Assembly (NCBI GenBank): GCA_024697945.1
Contig: JAILRU010000076.1
Location: forward strand, 1 to 53,486
Source of the DNA: Bacteroidaceae bacterium
GTDB lineage: Bacteria > Bacteroidota > Bacteroidia > Bacteroidales > Bacteroidaceae
Length of the DNA stretch: 53,486 nt
Reading direction: 5' to 3'
Both the position numbers and the translations under genes were made by a program. Under the pieces are notes generated by a model. It ran no database searches. It was not told the DNA's origin and saw only the letters and a list, made by a program, of their open reading frames with translations. Shown here piece after piece: positions 6,438 to 16,800 of the stretch (position 1 is its first letter; each line of letters begins with the position of its first letter).

Positions 6438-9410
6438 TTATTTGACTGCGATTTTTTTGCCGCCAACGATGTTGATGCCCTTCTGCATCTTGCCCAGGCG
6501 CTGGCCTGCGAGGTTGTAGATGACAGTCTTTTCCTGGCTGGAAGCTGAGGTGAGGCTTACTCCGTCAACCTTGCTGGTATCGATGTAGGTGACAGCGATG
6601 GTCTTGATGCGAGCCTGAGCGGAAGCCTGGTTGGTCAGGACTACCTTATCCGTATCGCCTTCCCATGTGGCAGTAATGCCTCCTTCTTCGGTGACTGCAG
6701 CATTGCCAATCTGGTCCTTCCATTCCTTGATGTTGTCCTTACCTGTAGCAGTGAGGACAATCTTGGTGATGGAATAGCCTTCGGCAACAGAGAGTTCAAT
6801 GTAGCTGGGCTCGGTGAGAACTCTTTCGTCGTCCTTGCCTTCGTACTTACTGCCGTAAATCTTGATGTGAGTATCGCCGGGCTTTGCGTATGCCTTGTTG
6901 GCATAGAGGGAAAGCAGTCCGTCGTTACGGGTAGCTGTGAGTTCCGCACCAGTATCGGGAGCGCCCTGACCCACGATGTCCTCATCATTATAAGCGAAGG
7001 TGGCGTCTGCATAGCCATCGATGGTAACGGTCAGTGTGAAGCTCTTGCTGTCGGGCAGATAGGTCTCGGTTGCTGCGACATTGGCGGTAATGACTGTAGT
7101 GCCCTTGCCTACGAGCGTAATGGTACCCCTTTCGTCGATGGTGGCAACCTTTTCGTCAGAGCTCTCATAAGTGACTGCACCATCGGAATTGGTTCTGAAG
7201 ACAGCGGTTGAAGCTCCGTTGATGTCAACGACTTCTTCCTCTACGCTCCAAGAAGACTCAGGAGCAATCTGCGAGGTGACGAGCTCAAACTCTGCTGCTG
7301 TGCGTGGAGCAATCTCCCAATAGCCAAACCAGATAGCAACACCTGTCACGTTGTATGTCTGACCTTCAATAAGTTCGGGATAACCCTCTACCTTGAATGT
7401 ATTGAAAGGAGCGATGGTGTTGTCGTCGCCGTCGATGAACTTGCCTTCGCTATAAGTGACGCCTTCGAGACGGATGAGGTTACCCTGCTGGTTGATGACT
7501 TCAGTATTGAGGTCAGAGACTACGACATTCTGAGGAGTTACCTCTGCATTTTTCGTGACGGTCACACCTTCTGTGGTAGCGGTAAGCCCCATGATTTCGG
7601 GATAGGTGAAATCGTTCTTGGCAAAGATTACCACGGTGATTGAGGCTGAGCCATTGAGCATGTCACCCACCTCGAAGCCATGATCCTTCTGATAGAGGAC
7701 GATACCATTAGCGCCGTCCGTAAGGAAGACTTGGTTGCCATTCACGCCAGTCACAGCCCAGCTGTTGATGCTTACGGGAACTGTCTGCTCTGTTTCTGTA
7801 GCCACTGCGCAAAGACGACCAATAGTCGGGATGGCAGCGCCAAATGTGAATGTGGCTTCGGCTACGGCACTGTAAGCACCGGTTGCATCGATAGCGACAG
7901 CCTTCACAACGCAGTCCTCGCTAATGGTGAACGGAGCGGTGTACGTCATGCCTGCGGCCATGCCTGGCTCACTGCCATCGGTAGTGTAAATGATTTCACA
8001 GCCCTCAGCAGCAGTAATCGTTACCGTCTGCGGTTCAGCGAAGGTACCACCGTTAGGAGTGATGACGGGCTTTGCAACAAACACTACGCCGCCTGCCTCT
8101 ACGAAGTCGTCAGTCGTGCGAGGAGCAATTTCCCATTTGTCGAACCAGACAGCAACACCGGTAGCGTCGTAGCTCTTGCCTTCTGTCAAATCAGGCATCT
8201 GGGGAATATTGAAAGTGTTGTAAGGAATGATTGAAGCGCCAGTGGCATCCATCAATACGCCTTCTGTATAGGTCAGGCTTTCCAGTTTGATGACACATCC
8301 CTGCATGTTCGTCTGGAGTTCGCCAATCGTCACTGGGATAGGCTCAACTGTCACACCCTTAGCTGCAACGGTCACGCCTTCGGTAGTAGAAGACAGGCCT
8401 GTGATTTCAGGAGCATTCTTATAGCTTGTCAAGTTAAATGTAGCTCTGCCTCTGAGCTGGTCTCCAACCTCGAAACCGTGATTCTTCTCATAGAGCAAAA
8501 TGCCATTCTTGCCATCGGTGAAGTAAACATTGCTGCTCTTTACACCTGTAACAATCCAGTTGTTGAGGTCAACGGTGACAGAGCCGGGCTCTGCTGCACA
8601 AAGCTCAGCGATAGTTGCGATAGCCTCACCCGTGGAGAACTTGAACTCAGCAGAGGCAATAGAGCTGGAAGCCCCTGTCACGTCGTAGGCAATGGCCTTG
8701 ACGGTGCAGTCCTCGCTAACGGTGAAGGGAGCAGTGTATCTCATACCTGCAGCCATGCTTGGTTCGATGCCATCGGTTGTGTAGATAATATCACAGCCTT
8801 CGCCAGCGGTAATCGTCACTTCCTGCGGCTCTGTGAAGGTACCGCCGTTTGGCGTGATGGCGGGCTTTGCTACAATGACACCACCATTGGAATATTCCAC
8901 GGTAATCTTCTTGATGTAGAATGCACCCTTGTTGTTTGTACCACCCTCTTCGGATTTAGTCCAAACGATGGCAATCTCGCCTTCTGCTCCGCCTGTGAAT
9001 TCATACGCAACGTTTTCTGTTGTCAGAGATGTTGTCGTTTCGCCGTTGCTAATGGAATATTCCCTACCAGCGACAGTCACTCCCATAGTTCCAATCAAGT
9101 TCTTTCCGCGACTTGCTTCCACCGTAACGCTGGCGATAGTGCCGGGAATGCCCTGCGTAGAAAGAATAACGCTGTTGCAAGTGCTGTTGTTCGTTCCGAA
9201 GTGAGCACCTAAATCATTACTGAAAACACTGACTTTGCCACCATCCAATGCGAGGGTCCAGTCAACATCGCTCAGCGTAAACTGAGTATCCGTTGTACCC
9301 TCGGGGATGTCCGTTGTGACAAACGTGTGGGAATACGTGTCTGCCCATACATTACTACCTGCGAAAAAGAGGAGCATGGTGAGCAAGTAAAATAAAGTAG
9401 ATTTTCTCAT
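6438..9410 (-). CDS. Secreted multidomain protein with chitobiase-type and OB-like repeats
   Basis: 990 residues beginning with a signal peptide (MRKSTLFYLLTMLLFFAGSN, cleavage after VWA near residue 23). A jelly-roll-like N-terminal region (to about 172) is followed by two repeat units. Each unit is a chitobiase C-terminal-like module (about 178-258 and 445-525, sharing ITPNGGTF and IIYTTDG) plus an OB-fold-like module (about 265-435 and 527-705, sharing LTDGANG/TDGKNG and HGFEVGD). Then come a Big_2-like Ig domain (about 713-800, SSDEKVATIDERGTITLVGKG), a second jelly-roll-like region and a tail NLAGQRLGKMQKGINIVGGK resembling Bacteroidetes sorting tails (type IX or related). It is probably surface-exposed. 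No catalytic domain is seen, so binding of glycan or matrix is only a guess. Divergent from the AraC-type regulator. Confidence 0.8.
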   Translation of the reverse strand: MRKSTLFYLLTMLLFFAGSNVWADTYSHTFVTTDIPEGTTDTQFTLSDVDWTLALDGGKVSVFSNDLGAHFGTNNSTCNSVILSTQGIPGTIASVTVEASRGKNLIGTMGVTVAGREYSISNGETTTSLTTENVAYEFTGGAEGEIAIVWTKSEEGGTNNKGAFYIKKITVEYSNGGVIVAKPAITPNGGTFTEPQEVTITAGEGCDIIYTTDGIEPSMAAGMRYTAPFTVSEDCTVKAIAYDVTGASSSIASAEFKFSTGEAIATIAELCAAEPGSVTVDLNNWIVTGVKSSNVYFTDGKNGILLYEKNHGFEVGDQLRGRATFNLTSYKNAPEITGLSSTTEGVTVAAKGVTVEPIPVTIGELQTNMQGCVIKLESLTYTEGVLMDATGASIIPYNTFNIPQMPDLTEGKSYDATGVAVWFDKWEIAPRTTDDFVEAGGVVFVAKPVITPNGGTFAEPQTVTITAAEGCEIIYTTDGSEPGMAAGMTYTAPFTISEDCVVKAVAIDATGAYSAVAEATFTFGAAIPTIGRLCAVATETEQTVPVSINSWAVTGVNGNQVFLTDGANGIVLYQKDHGFEVGDMLNGSASITVVIFAKNDFTYPEIMGLTATTEGVTVTKNAEVTPQNVVVSDLNTEVINQQGNLIRLEGVTYSEGKFIDGDDNTIAPFNTFKVEGYPELIEGQTYNVTGVAIWFGYWEIAPRTAAEFELVTSQIAPESSWSVEEEVVDINGASTAVFRTNSDGAVTYESSDEKVATIDERGTITLVGKGTTVITANVAATETYLPDSKSFTLTVTIDGYADATFAYNDEDIVGQGAPDTGAELTATRNDGLLSLYANKAYAKPGDTHIKIYGSKYEGKDDERVLTEPSYIELSVAEGYSITKIVLTATGKDNIKEWKDQIGNAAVTEEGGITATWEGDTDKVVLTNQASAQARIKTIAVTYIDTSKVDGVSLTSASSQEKTVIYNLAGQRLGKMQKGINIVGGKKIAVK

Positions 9411-9460
9411 AAAAGTTTGTGTTTAGGGTTTGTTTGATTAATTTATTTATAATGTCTGTA

Positions 9461-9468
9461 CAAATATA
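9461..9468 (-). promoter_or_regulatory. Probable -7 box of the 990-residue protein gene
   Basis: TATATTTG on the minus strand matches TAnnTTTG and lies 50 bp upstream of the ATG at 9410. The -33 region has no good TTTG, so the promoter may need an activator; the divergent AraC-type regulator is an obvious candidate, by inference only. Confidence 0.45.
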
Positions 9469-9521
9469 CAATTATTTATATTAGTGTGCATACTTTTCCG
9501 AAATAAAAAAGTGAGAAAGAA

Positions 9522-9551
9522 TTGTAGTTTGATATAAAAGGCCTAACTTTG
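9522..9551 (+). promoter_or_regulatory. Promoter of the AraC-type regulator gene
   Basis: TTG (9522-9524), 19 bp, TAACTTTG (9544-9551) followed by GC: good Bacteroidetes promoter geometry. The leader to the ATG at 9628 is about 70 bases. Confidence 0.7.
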
Positions 9552-9627
9552 CAGGGAAAAATTAAAAAGAATCAAGTAATAACCTTAAAAAGTTAACCAG
9601 AAACGACCAATTTCCCAAACGACCATT

Positions 9628-10725
9628 ATGAGTGAAAACATTCTTTTTATGACGCTTGGTGGTTCAGCCATCATCCATCTTGTCATTACTTGTGTGATGG
9701 GTCTTTTTGCCCGCCACCGTGTGCAGTACCTATGCCTGGCATGGGTCAATGGCATCTTTTTCTCCTGGATGCTTATAGCTTTGTTTTTCAGCCGTGGCAT
9801 TGCCGAAGGGCAACCGGGCATGCTGCATCCGGGCATGCTGCTGGCATTGCTCTGTGGCTGCTTCTTGCAGAGTATCTACCCCCTTAGCATTCCTATGCCG
9901 GGCTTCTTGCAATGGGAACGCATGTGGCGTTATGCACGTCCAATCCTGATATTGATAGCCATCTATGCCATTGCCACACTGATGGGCAGCCGAATCGTGT
10001 ATATCTATACAGCAAAAGATCTGATCAAGAACATCCTGAGCAGTGACATCCTGATGCGACTCTTTGCCCTGGCGCTGAGCATTTACTACATTGTGAATAT
10101 CTTCCTGCTGCCGCGACGTATGGCACGCCACGCCAATGTGCCTGGCTATCTGCTTGGCTACTGCATAGCCCTGGGGCTTTCAGTGGTCTTCTATACCTGT
10201 GTCGCCATATTCTACAACCTGACGATGCTCGCCATCTATATCGTTATCTTTACCATACTCAACCTCTACCTTATGCTCCGTACACTTGAGACATTGGCTC
10301 TGCAGCTGCCGCGCCCCGTCATCAAAGAGGTCACAGAAGAACCTGTCGAGGAGACGAAAGAGAAGGAGCAGGAGGATTTCAACGAGGCCAACCTGCGTCG
10401 CTTCAAGCATATTAACTACTGGATGCAGAGCCACAAGAAGGAGTGGAAGGACAGCTCATTCGGACGCGACAGGCTCTGTCAGGCGACAGGCTATAACCGC
10501 CACCTCGTGTTGCAGAGCGTACGCAGCCAAGGCTTCAATAATGTGCACGACTACATCAGCAGTTTCCGCGTGACAGAGCTGAAGCGCATGATAGCACGCG
10601 GCGATGTGAAAACGCCCAACGACGCACTCCTGGCAGGATTCGGCACCACCCAGACCGTCCGCGCCTGCTTCCTAAAAATAGAAGGTGTCTCACTGGACGA
10701 ATATTTGAAAGATACAGTTAAGTAG
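9628..10725 (+). CDS. Membrane-anchored AraC-family transcriptional regulator
   Basis: 365 residues. The N-terminal 220 residues form about six hydrophobic segments (roughly 7-27, 36-56, 70-90, 103-123, 140-160, 172-215). A charged linker rich in E and K (about 225-250) leads to a C-terminal AraC-type double helix-turn-helix (about 265-365), with the second-helix signature GFGTTQTVRACFLKIEGVSL. This combination is known in Bacteroidetes, where the membrane part may sense a signal. It is divergent from the 990-residue surface protein and convergent with the giant paralogues, sharing the terminator at 10754-10787. It may control the neighbouring surface-protein genes. The family call is solid; the target is inferred. 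Confidence 0.85.
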   Translation: MSENILFMTLGGSAIIHLVITCVMGLFARHRVQYLCLAWVNGIFFSWMLIALFFSRGIAEGQPGMLHPGMLLALLCGCFLQSIYPLSIPMPGFLQWERMWRYARPILILIAIYAIATLMGSRIVYIYTAKDLIKNILSSDILMRLFALALSIYYIVNIFLLPRRMARHANVPGYLLGYCIALGLSVVFYTCVAIFYNLTMLAIYIVIFTILNLYLMLRTLETLALQLPRPVIKEVTEEPVEETKEKEQEDFNEANLRRFKHINYWMQSHKKEWKDSSFGRDRLCQATGYNRHLVLQSVRSQGFNNVHDYISSFRVTELKRMIARGDVKTPNDALLAGFGTTQTVRACFLKIEGVSLDEYLKDTVK

Positions 10726-10753
10726 GTAGAAACTAAGTGAAGAGCGCCAACAA

Positions 10754-10787
10754 AATAAGCCCCTGCGGACAACCGCAGGGGCTTATT
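10754..10787. terminator. Bidirectional terminator between the AraC gene and giant paralogue 1
   Basis: Perfect 15-bp stem AATAAGCCCCTGCGG / CCGCAGGGGCTTATT with an ACAA loop. A-rich and T-rich flanks on both sides suit termination in both directions. A second GC-rich hairpin-like sequence, TCCCCCC...GGGGA, lies at 10792-10810, nearer the stop codon of the minus-strand gene. Confidence 0.85.
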
Positions 10788-10826
10788 AGTCCCTCCCCCC
10801 TCAAGGGGAAGTTAGAGAAGAAATTT

Positions 10827-13800
10827 TTACTGTGCTGCCATGATGTTCAGAATGGTTACGAAGTCGGCGATATCCACCTTCTGGTCACCATTGATATCAG
10901 CTTCTGCATTGTACTCACCTGCAGCCATGATGTTCAGGACAGTTACTGCATCAGCAATATCCACCTTACCATCACCATTCAGGTCACCCTTAATTCCACC
11001 TGTACCAATGCCGTTACCAGGAGTAACGACAACCTTGTTCATGCCGGGGAGTGTGTAGCGGCTGAAGGTCTCAGTTCCGCCAGAGGCAACATAGAGGTTG
11101 TTTGCATAGTCGAATGCCAAGCTTGTGATGCTGCTCTCCAGAACAGAGATGGTCTGCTTCGGGTTCAGGAAGATTCTGCCATTCTCCATGGGAACGTAGT
11201 TGGTCTCGTAGAGAACAATCTTGCCGCTGCCCTGAGGTATAGCAATGTACTCACCGCCGGTAGTAACAGCTATTCTGCCGCTATTGGTGGTAATGCTGGC
11301 GTTGCTGTAGTCCTCGTTGCCCTCAGCATCGAAGTGCTTGATGGCAGGATGCTCGGCAGTTGCACTTACAGACTGGATGAACCAGAGGCCACCCTGACCG
11401 TCCTCGTGGATGCCAACATAGCTGGGAGTGTAAACATAATTACCATCCAGAGGCTCGAAGTTAGCAGTAGGAGCTGCACTCCATTCCTTAGCAGTACCGA
11501 GGTCGTAGATAGAGCAGTTGTAGTCGGTGGAGTTGTTCTCACCGTTGCTGCGCTGTCCGCCCAGAACGTACATCTTCAGGTCATTGCCCTGACCTTCGAA
11601 TGCCAAGCTCATAGCCATGCGGTTCTGCTCGTCGTCGCCAACATAGGTGATACCTGTCTGCTCGTCGAGCTCGCCACCTGTGAAGACAGGCTTCCAAGGC
11701 TCATCGAGGTTGTCGGGATTGATTTCCCAAACAGAGCTGTTGCTGGTGCCGGAAGCACGAGCCACGAAGAGACGTCCGTCTTCGGTGAAGCGGAGGTCCT
11801 TGAGGTCGAACTTGTAGCTGCCAGAGATAATGAGAGCCGATGCGTCAGCAATCTCCTGAGGAATAGGAAGACCACCATAGAATCCGGGAGTGCCGTCAGC
11901 TGCGTTGATGGGCTGGAAGTTCTGGTCGAATGCGAAGAGAGCTCCAGACTTCTCTGTGGAGATGTAGCCCTCGGGATACTGTTCAGCCCAAGACTCAGCA
12001 ATGAGTACCTGACCGAAGCCCTTGCTTGCAGGATTGTTGTTCACTGCCATTCCGTAGGGAGCCCATACCTTGTAAACGTCGCCCACTCTGAGAACATCGA
12101 GAGAGCCCTTGCCAGTAACCTCAATCTTGAAGTTGAGGGCAGTAGGATTCTTATCGCCGAAGTTACTTACGGGAACAACTACCCTGTGAGTGCCAGCTGT
12201 GAAGATTTCGTCAGGTTCTGCGGTGTAAACCAAAGCCTCACCGTCGTAGAAGTTAACCTTGACATCCTCAGCCTCAGCATTCAGGTCGTAACTTACGACA
12301 ACATTCTCGCCTTCCTTCTTGGCATCCAGGTTGTATGCGAATGCATTGAGCTGAATGTTAGGCTTCTCGTTGGTGTACTTGCCACCATAGAGGTAAACGG
12401 GAAGACCGTCGAACAGACGCGGTGTAGCGTCGGCACCGAGCGTCTGGAACCATGTGGGATTGTCACCTGTCTGGCCGTTCAGCTTCCAAGTAACCTCACC
12501 ACTTGCCAACTGTTCAGTAGTAACGAGTGTACCCTCTGACTCACGGAAGTACTGAGAAACATATACATTCGTCGGAGTGCACTTCGTGCCACGGCTGATG
12601 GTACGTGAGTTGTCACCGTCAACACCGACATTGGTGTACTCGGAGAGAATGAGTGTGTTCTGAATCTTGAGAGATGCATCTGCCCAACCAGCTACGCCAC
12701 CAAAGTACCAGTGTGGGGTGTCGCCCTCACCAATAATCTGGTTATTGACGAGACAGTTCTTGATAAGGCTGTTAGCACTGCCGTTGCGACCGATTACACC
12801 ACCGGAAGAGGTGTCACCAGAGAGGTTGGGAGCGAGGTGGAAGGCAACAGCAATCTCAACGTTGTCGATGGTTGACGTACCGGACATCCAGCGAGTGACG
12901 GGACCAGAGAACTGGTGGCTGGTGTACATTTCACCTGTCAGCTTGAAGTTCTTGACCGTGGCATTCTGCAACTCGTAGAACAGCGTTGCAGGCTCAGCAT
13001 ATTCACTTGATGGAATATTCACATCATCGATATAGACATTGAGAAGCGCGTGACCCTGACCATCGAATACGCCAGAGAAGATGTGCTGTGCATTCTCACC
13101 TCTGTTGTGACCGATAGGCAGCATGGAAACGCCGTACATATCCACATCAGCTGTGAGCTTACCCTTGGCATATCTGTCGAGTTCACTGGCAATCGTACGA
13201 TAAGCAACGAACTGCTTAGTAGTACCAATCAGGTAGTAACCCTCTTCGTCCTGAGTAGGAATAATCTCAGCTGCAATACCAGTGGTGAGAGCCTCTGGGT
13301 TCAGAGCTTCCTCTGTGCTGTAGTCACCATTCATGTATGCATCGAACAGAGCGTCGGCGACATCATAGATGGCATCTGTCTCGTCATTGCTGAACACAAA
13401 ATCGCCAGTCTCAATCCAGTCGCCTGTTTCTGCATCCTTTTCAACCAGTGGCAGGTTACCGGTAACCAACCAGTCAATAGCACTATATACATTGAAGAGC
13501 TTCACGTAAGCCTGCTTGCCTTCGTAAATCTGCTGGAAGAGTTCGGAAATCTTCTGAACCAGAGCAGCCTTGGCCTCTACAGTCTCTGCTGCAGCAATAC
13601 CATTCACGGCAGTCTGAAGTTCCTCCAACAGGGCAGCGGGGAAGTTAGGAGCCTCAGCCGCATTCTCCAAGCTGCACTCATATTCGAAGATAGTTTCAGC
13701 GCGAGCCTGCATGTTCTCAAGTACCAGGTCGAGAGCTTCGCCAACCTTCTCGTTCGTAGCATCGCCGCAGTAGGTCAGCGTCACGGGACCCCAACCAGTC

Positions 13801-16800
13801 CAGTCCTTGTCGTACTTTGTGCCTGGGTTCTTGATGCCGACAGTCAGTTTGCCGTCCTCGCCTACATAACCAATGGTGTAAGCCTGATAACGGCCTGCCT
13901 TTGTAGCAATAGCCATACCAGTCGGACCCTGGATAACATAACCAAGAAGAGCATCGCCCATTTCATCGTTCAGTGCATTGTTCTCATAGATTTCCATGTC
14001 GTATGCACTCTTGATGGTCAGGTTGCAGTTCTCACCGTCAACAGCCTCGTCAACAGATACGGGATCTTCGATGGCTGCGGGGAAGTAGTTGAACGTTCCG
14101 TTAGCATAGACACCTGCAGCATAGTTGGTGCTGTAGCGGTCGTTGCTGGGACGGAAGGCACCGTTGATGCCTATCAGATAGTAGCCCTGCTTCATATTCT
14201 CGACTGTCTGGTACATGTCACCGGTTACGTTGAAGGCCTCAACGCCATTGATGGTATTGCCCTCAGCGTCCTCGGTCTCGCCAGTGCCGGTGATGAAGCC
14301 GCCCGTCCAGTTCTCGTTCTTCGAAGAGAAGTCATAGTTAATCAGCAGCTTGCTGATGTCGGAGCCAGCCACATAGTCGGAAGCAATAGCCTCGGCGAGC
14401 CACCTATCAACGCGCTCTGTCTCGGCCTTGATTTCCTCGGCAGTAGCCAAGTGATTCTCGACGATGTACTCATACGTACCAAGAGGATTAGCATCGCTGG
14501 GCTCGTCGATATTATCCTCAGAGAGATAGTACTCAAGAGCCTCACGCAGTTCGCCTGCGAAGGTGTCGTTAGAAGCAAGGAATGCCTTAACCTCTTCGCA
14601 CTTGGCGATGTAGGCCTCATAAACCTTGGCACTTTCCTCAACAGCAGCCTTGGCAGCATAGACAGCCTCGATAGCTTCAGCAAATGCCTCGATAGACTCA
14701 GTCTCAGTCAGAGCTTCCACTGCAGCACTCCATTCGTCAATCAGGGCCTGAGTAGCTACAACGTCGTCAATCATGGACTTCTCGTAAGACTGAATCTCTG
14801 AAGCCACATCGTTCAGGTCATTCTCAGAAAGGATGGAGAAGTACTGGTCAGCACCATAGATGACCACACCATGATTGTTGAACGGATAGGGGTGTTCATC
14901 CTCCTCGAGGGTCTGATACCAGTCAGGATTGATGAACTTGCCTTCGTTCAGGTTGTAGCAGAGCGCACCGTTGCTGACTTCTTCGAGCGGGAGGGTAATC
15001 GTCAGGCGGTCTGCTGCCGTGGGATTGTAGTGCTGTTGCTTGTTGTTTTCAACACCTTCGATGTCTGCCTCGTAGCAGTTTATAACCTTTGCGGAGCCAC
15101 GGGTGAAGGAGTCGCTCGAGTAAATAGATGCTGATGGCATCTGGCAAGTACTCCAGCAATTCTTAACCACAGAGCCGCTGCCCGAGTAGCCGCAGATAGC
15201 GCCAGACTCGACACCGCCTGTGATTTCACCTGTTACATAGCAATTGGTGATGAACATGTTCATCGAACCGCCAGAGCAGCATCCGATGATACCTGCAGCG
15301 TTACGAGTTCCCACGCCAACCGTACCTTCGAAACCGACGTTCGTGATGTAAATGTCACCACTGCCATCGGTACAACCAATGATACCAGCGTAGTTCGAAC
15401 CATAGAGGCTGCAAGACTCGTCCAAAACAAGGTCATGGACATTGGCACCACTAACGACAGTACCAATCAAGCCATTGTAGTTGTTGTTATCATTGATAAC
15501 GAAGTTGCTGATGGTATGACCTTGACCGTCGAACTCGCCGGAGAACTGGAATACGACTTTGAAGCGCTCCATGTAGTCAGACATGTCGATGTCGTCAGTC
15601 AAGCGAACACTGGCATCCGAATGTGAGAGAGCATAATTGCTCCACCATGCCAGCTCAGCACCGTTGCTAACTTCGAAGAAGCCATCCACGGGAGTTACGA
15701 AGCTTTCGTCGAACTTACCGCAGTTGACACACCAGCCATCCTCGAACTGATGAGGTGGTATAACAGCTTCGCCGGAAGAATTATTGGTATAACCGCCGCC
15801 ACCCAATGGGGTTCCGTCGCAATTGAATTTTCCTGCAGAAGAATAAACGAGTGCTCCTTCCTTCTTGATAGGCATAGGCTCTGGGTCAACGCCAATCAGC
15901 TGATAGAAGCGGTCCAGACCGTTCTGTTTGCTGTTCAGGAAGAATGCCAACTCACCGTTAGCAATACCTTCCTCGTTCTCGTAGTGAGTATATAAGTCAT
16001 GGTCCGAGACAGAGTTACCAAAGATGGGATTCACCACATACACATTCTCCGTCACCACATTGCCTGGGTTACGGGCGATGTTCTGGGAATTCTCCGTATT
16101 GGTGTCCAAAGTCTGGTCGCCGGCACCGATGATATTACCAAGCACAGCGCAGTTCCTGTAGGTGGTCTTTGCTGCTGTCCAACCGGCGAAGCCACCGACG
16201 CGGGCACAGTCTGCACCACCTTCAGCACCTGGCAGCGTGAAGGTACCTGCATAGATACAGTTCTCTACAGTCTTTTCCTTATCACCCGTCCAGCCGAAGA
16301 AACCGCCGGAGGTGTTGTCGCCAACTACGGAAGAGGTGATGTCAACATCGGAATAGACGTTGCGCACCAAAGCCATGTGGGCTTCAGCACAGAGGGAACC
16401 AACTCGTGCTCCATTTGTCTCAAGAGTTCCGTGCACAATAAGGTTCTCGATGTTACCCGTCATTTCAGGGAACAGACCAGCATAGCCCGGGACGTCGCTT
16501 ATGCCGATGGTAAAGGCGTGGCCCTGACCGTCGAAGTTACCGTCAATCCAGTCGCTACTGTTGAAGATGTACTTACCAGGCTCTGCGATGTACTCGATGT
16601 CGTTCATCATCTTCATGTTCAGTCTGAAGCCGTTAGCAATACGGTTCCAGCCCTCCACCTTGTCGATGTCCTCTTTAGTTCTCAGGAGGACAGCTCGGTC
16701 GGCCTTGTCGAACTTCTCAGGATCATCAAACTCGAATGCATGGAAGTCGAAGCAGCCGCAAGTGGTGCAGATACCAAACTTGTCGAACGTGTGCTTTGTA

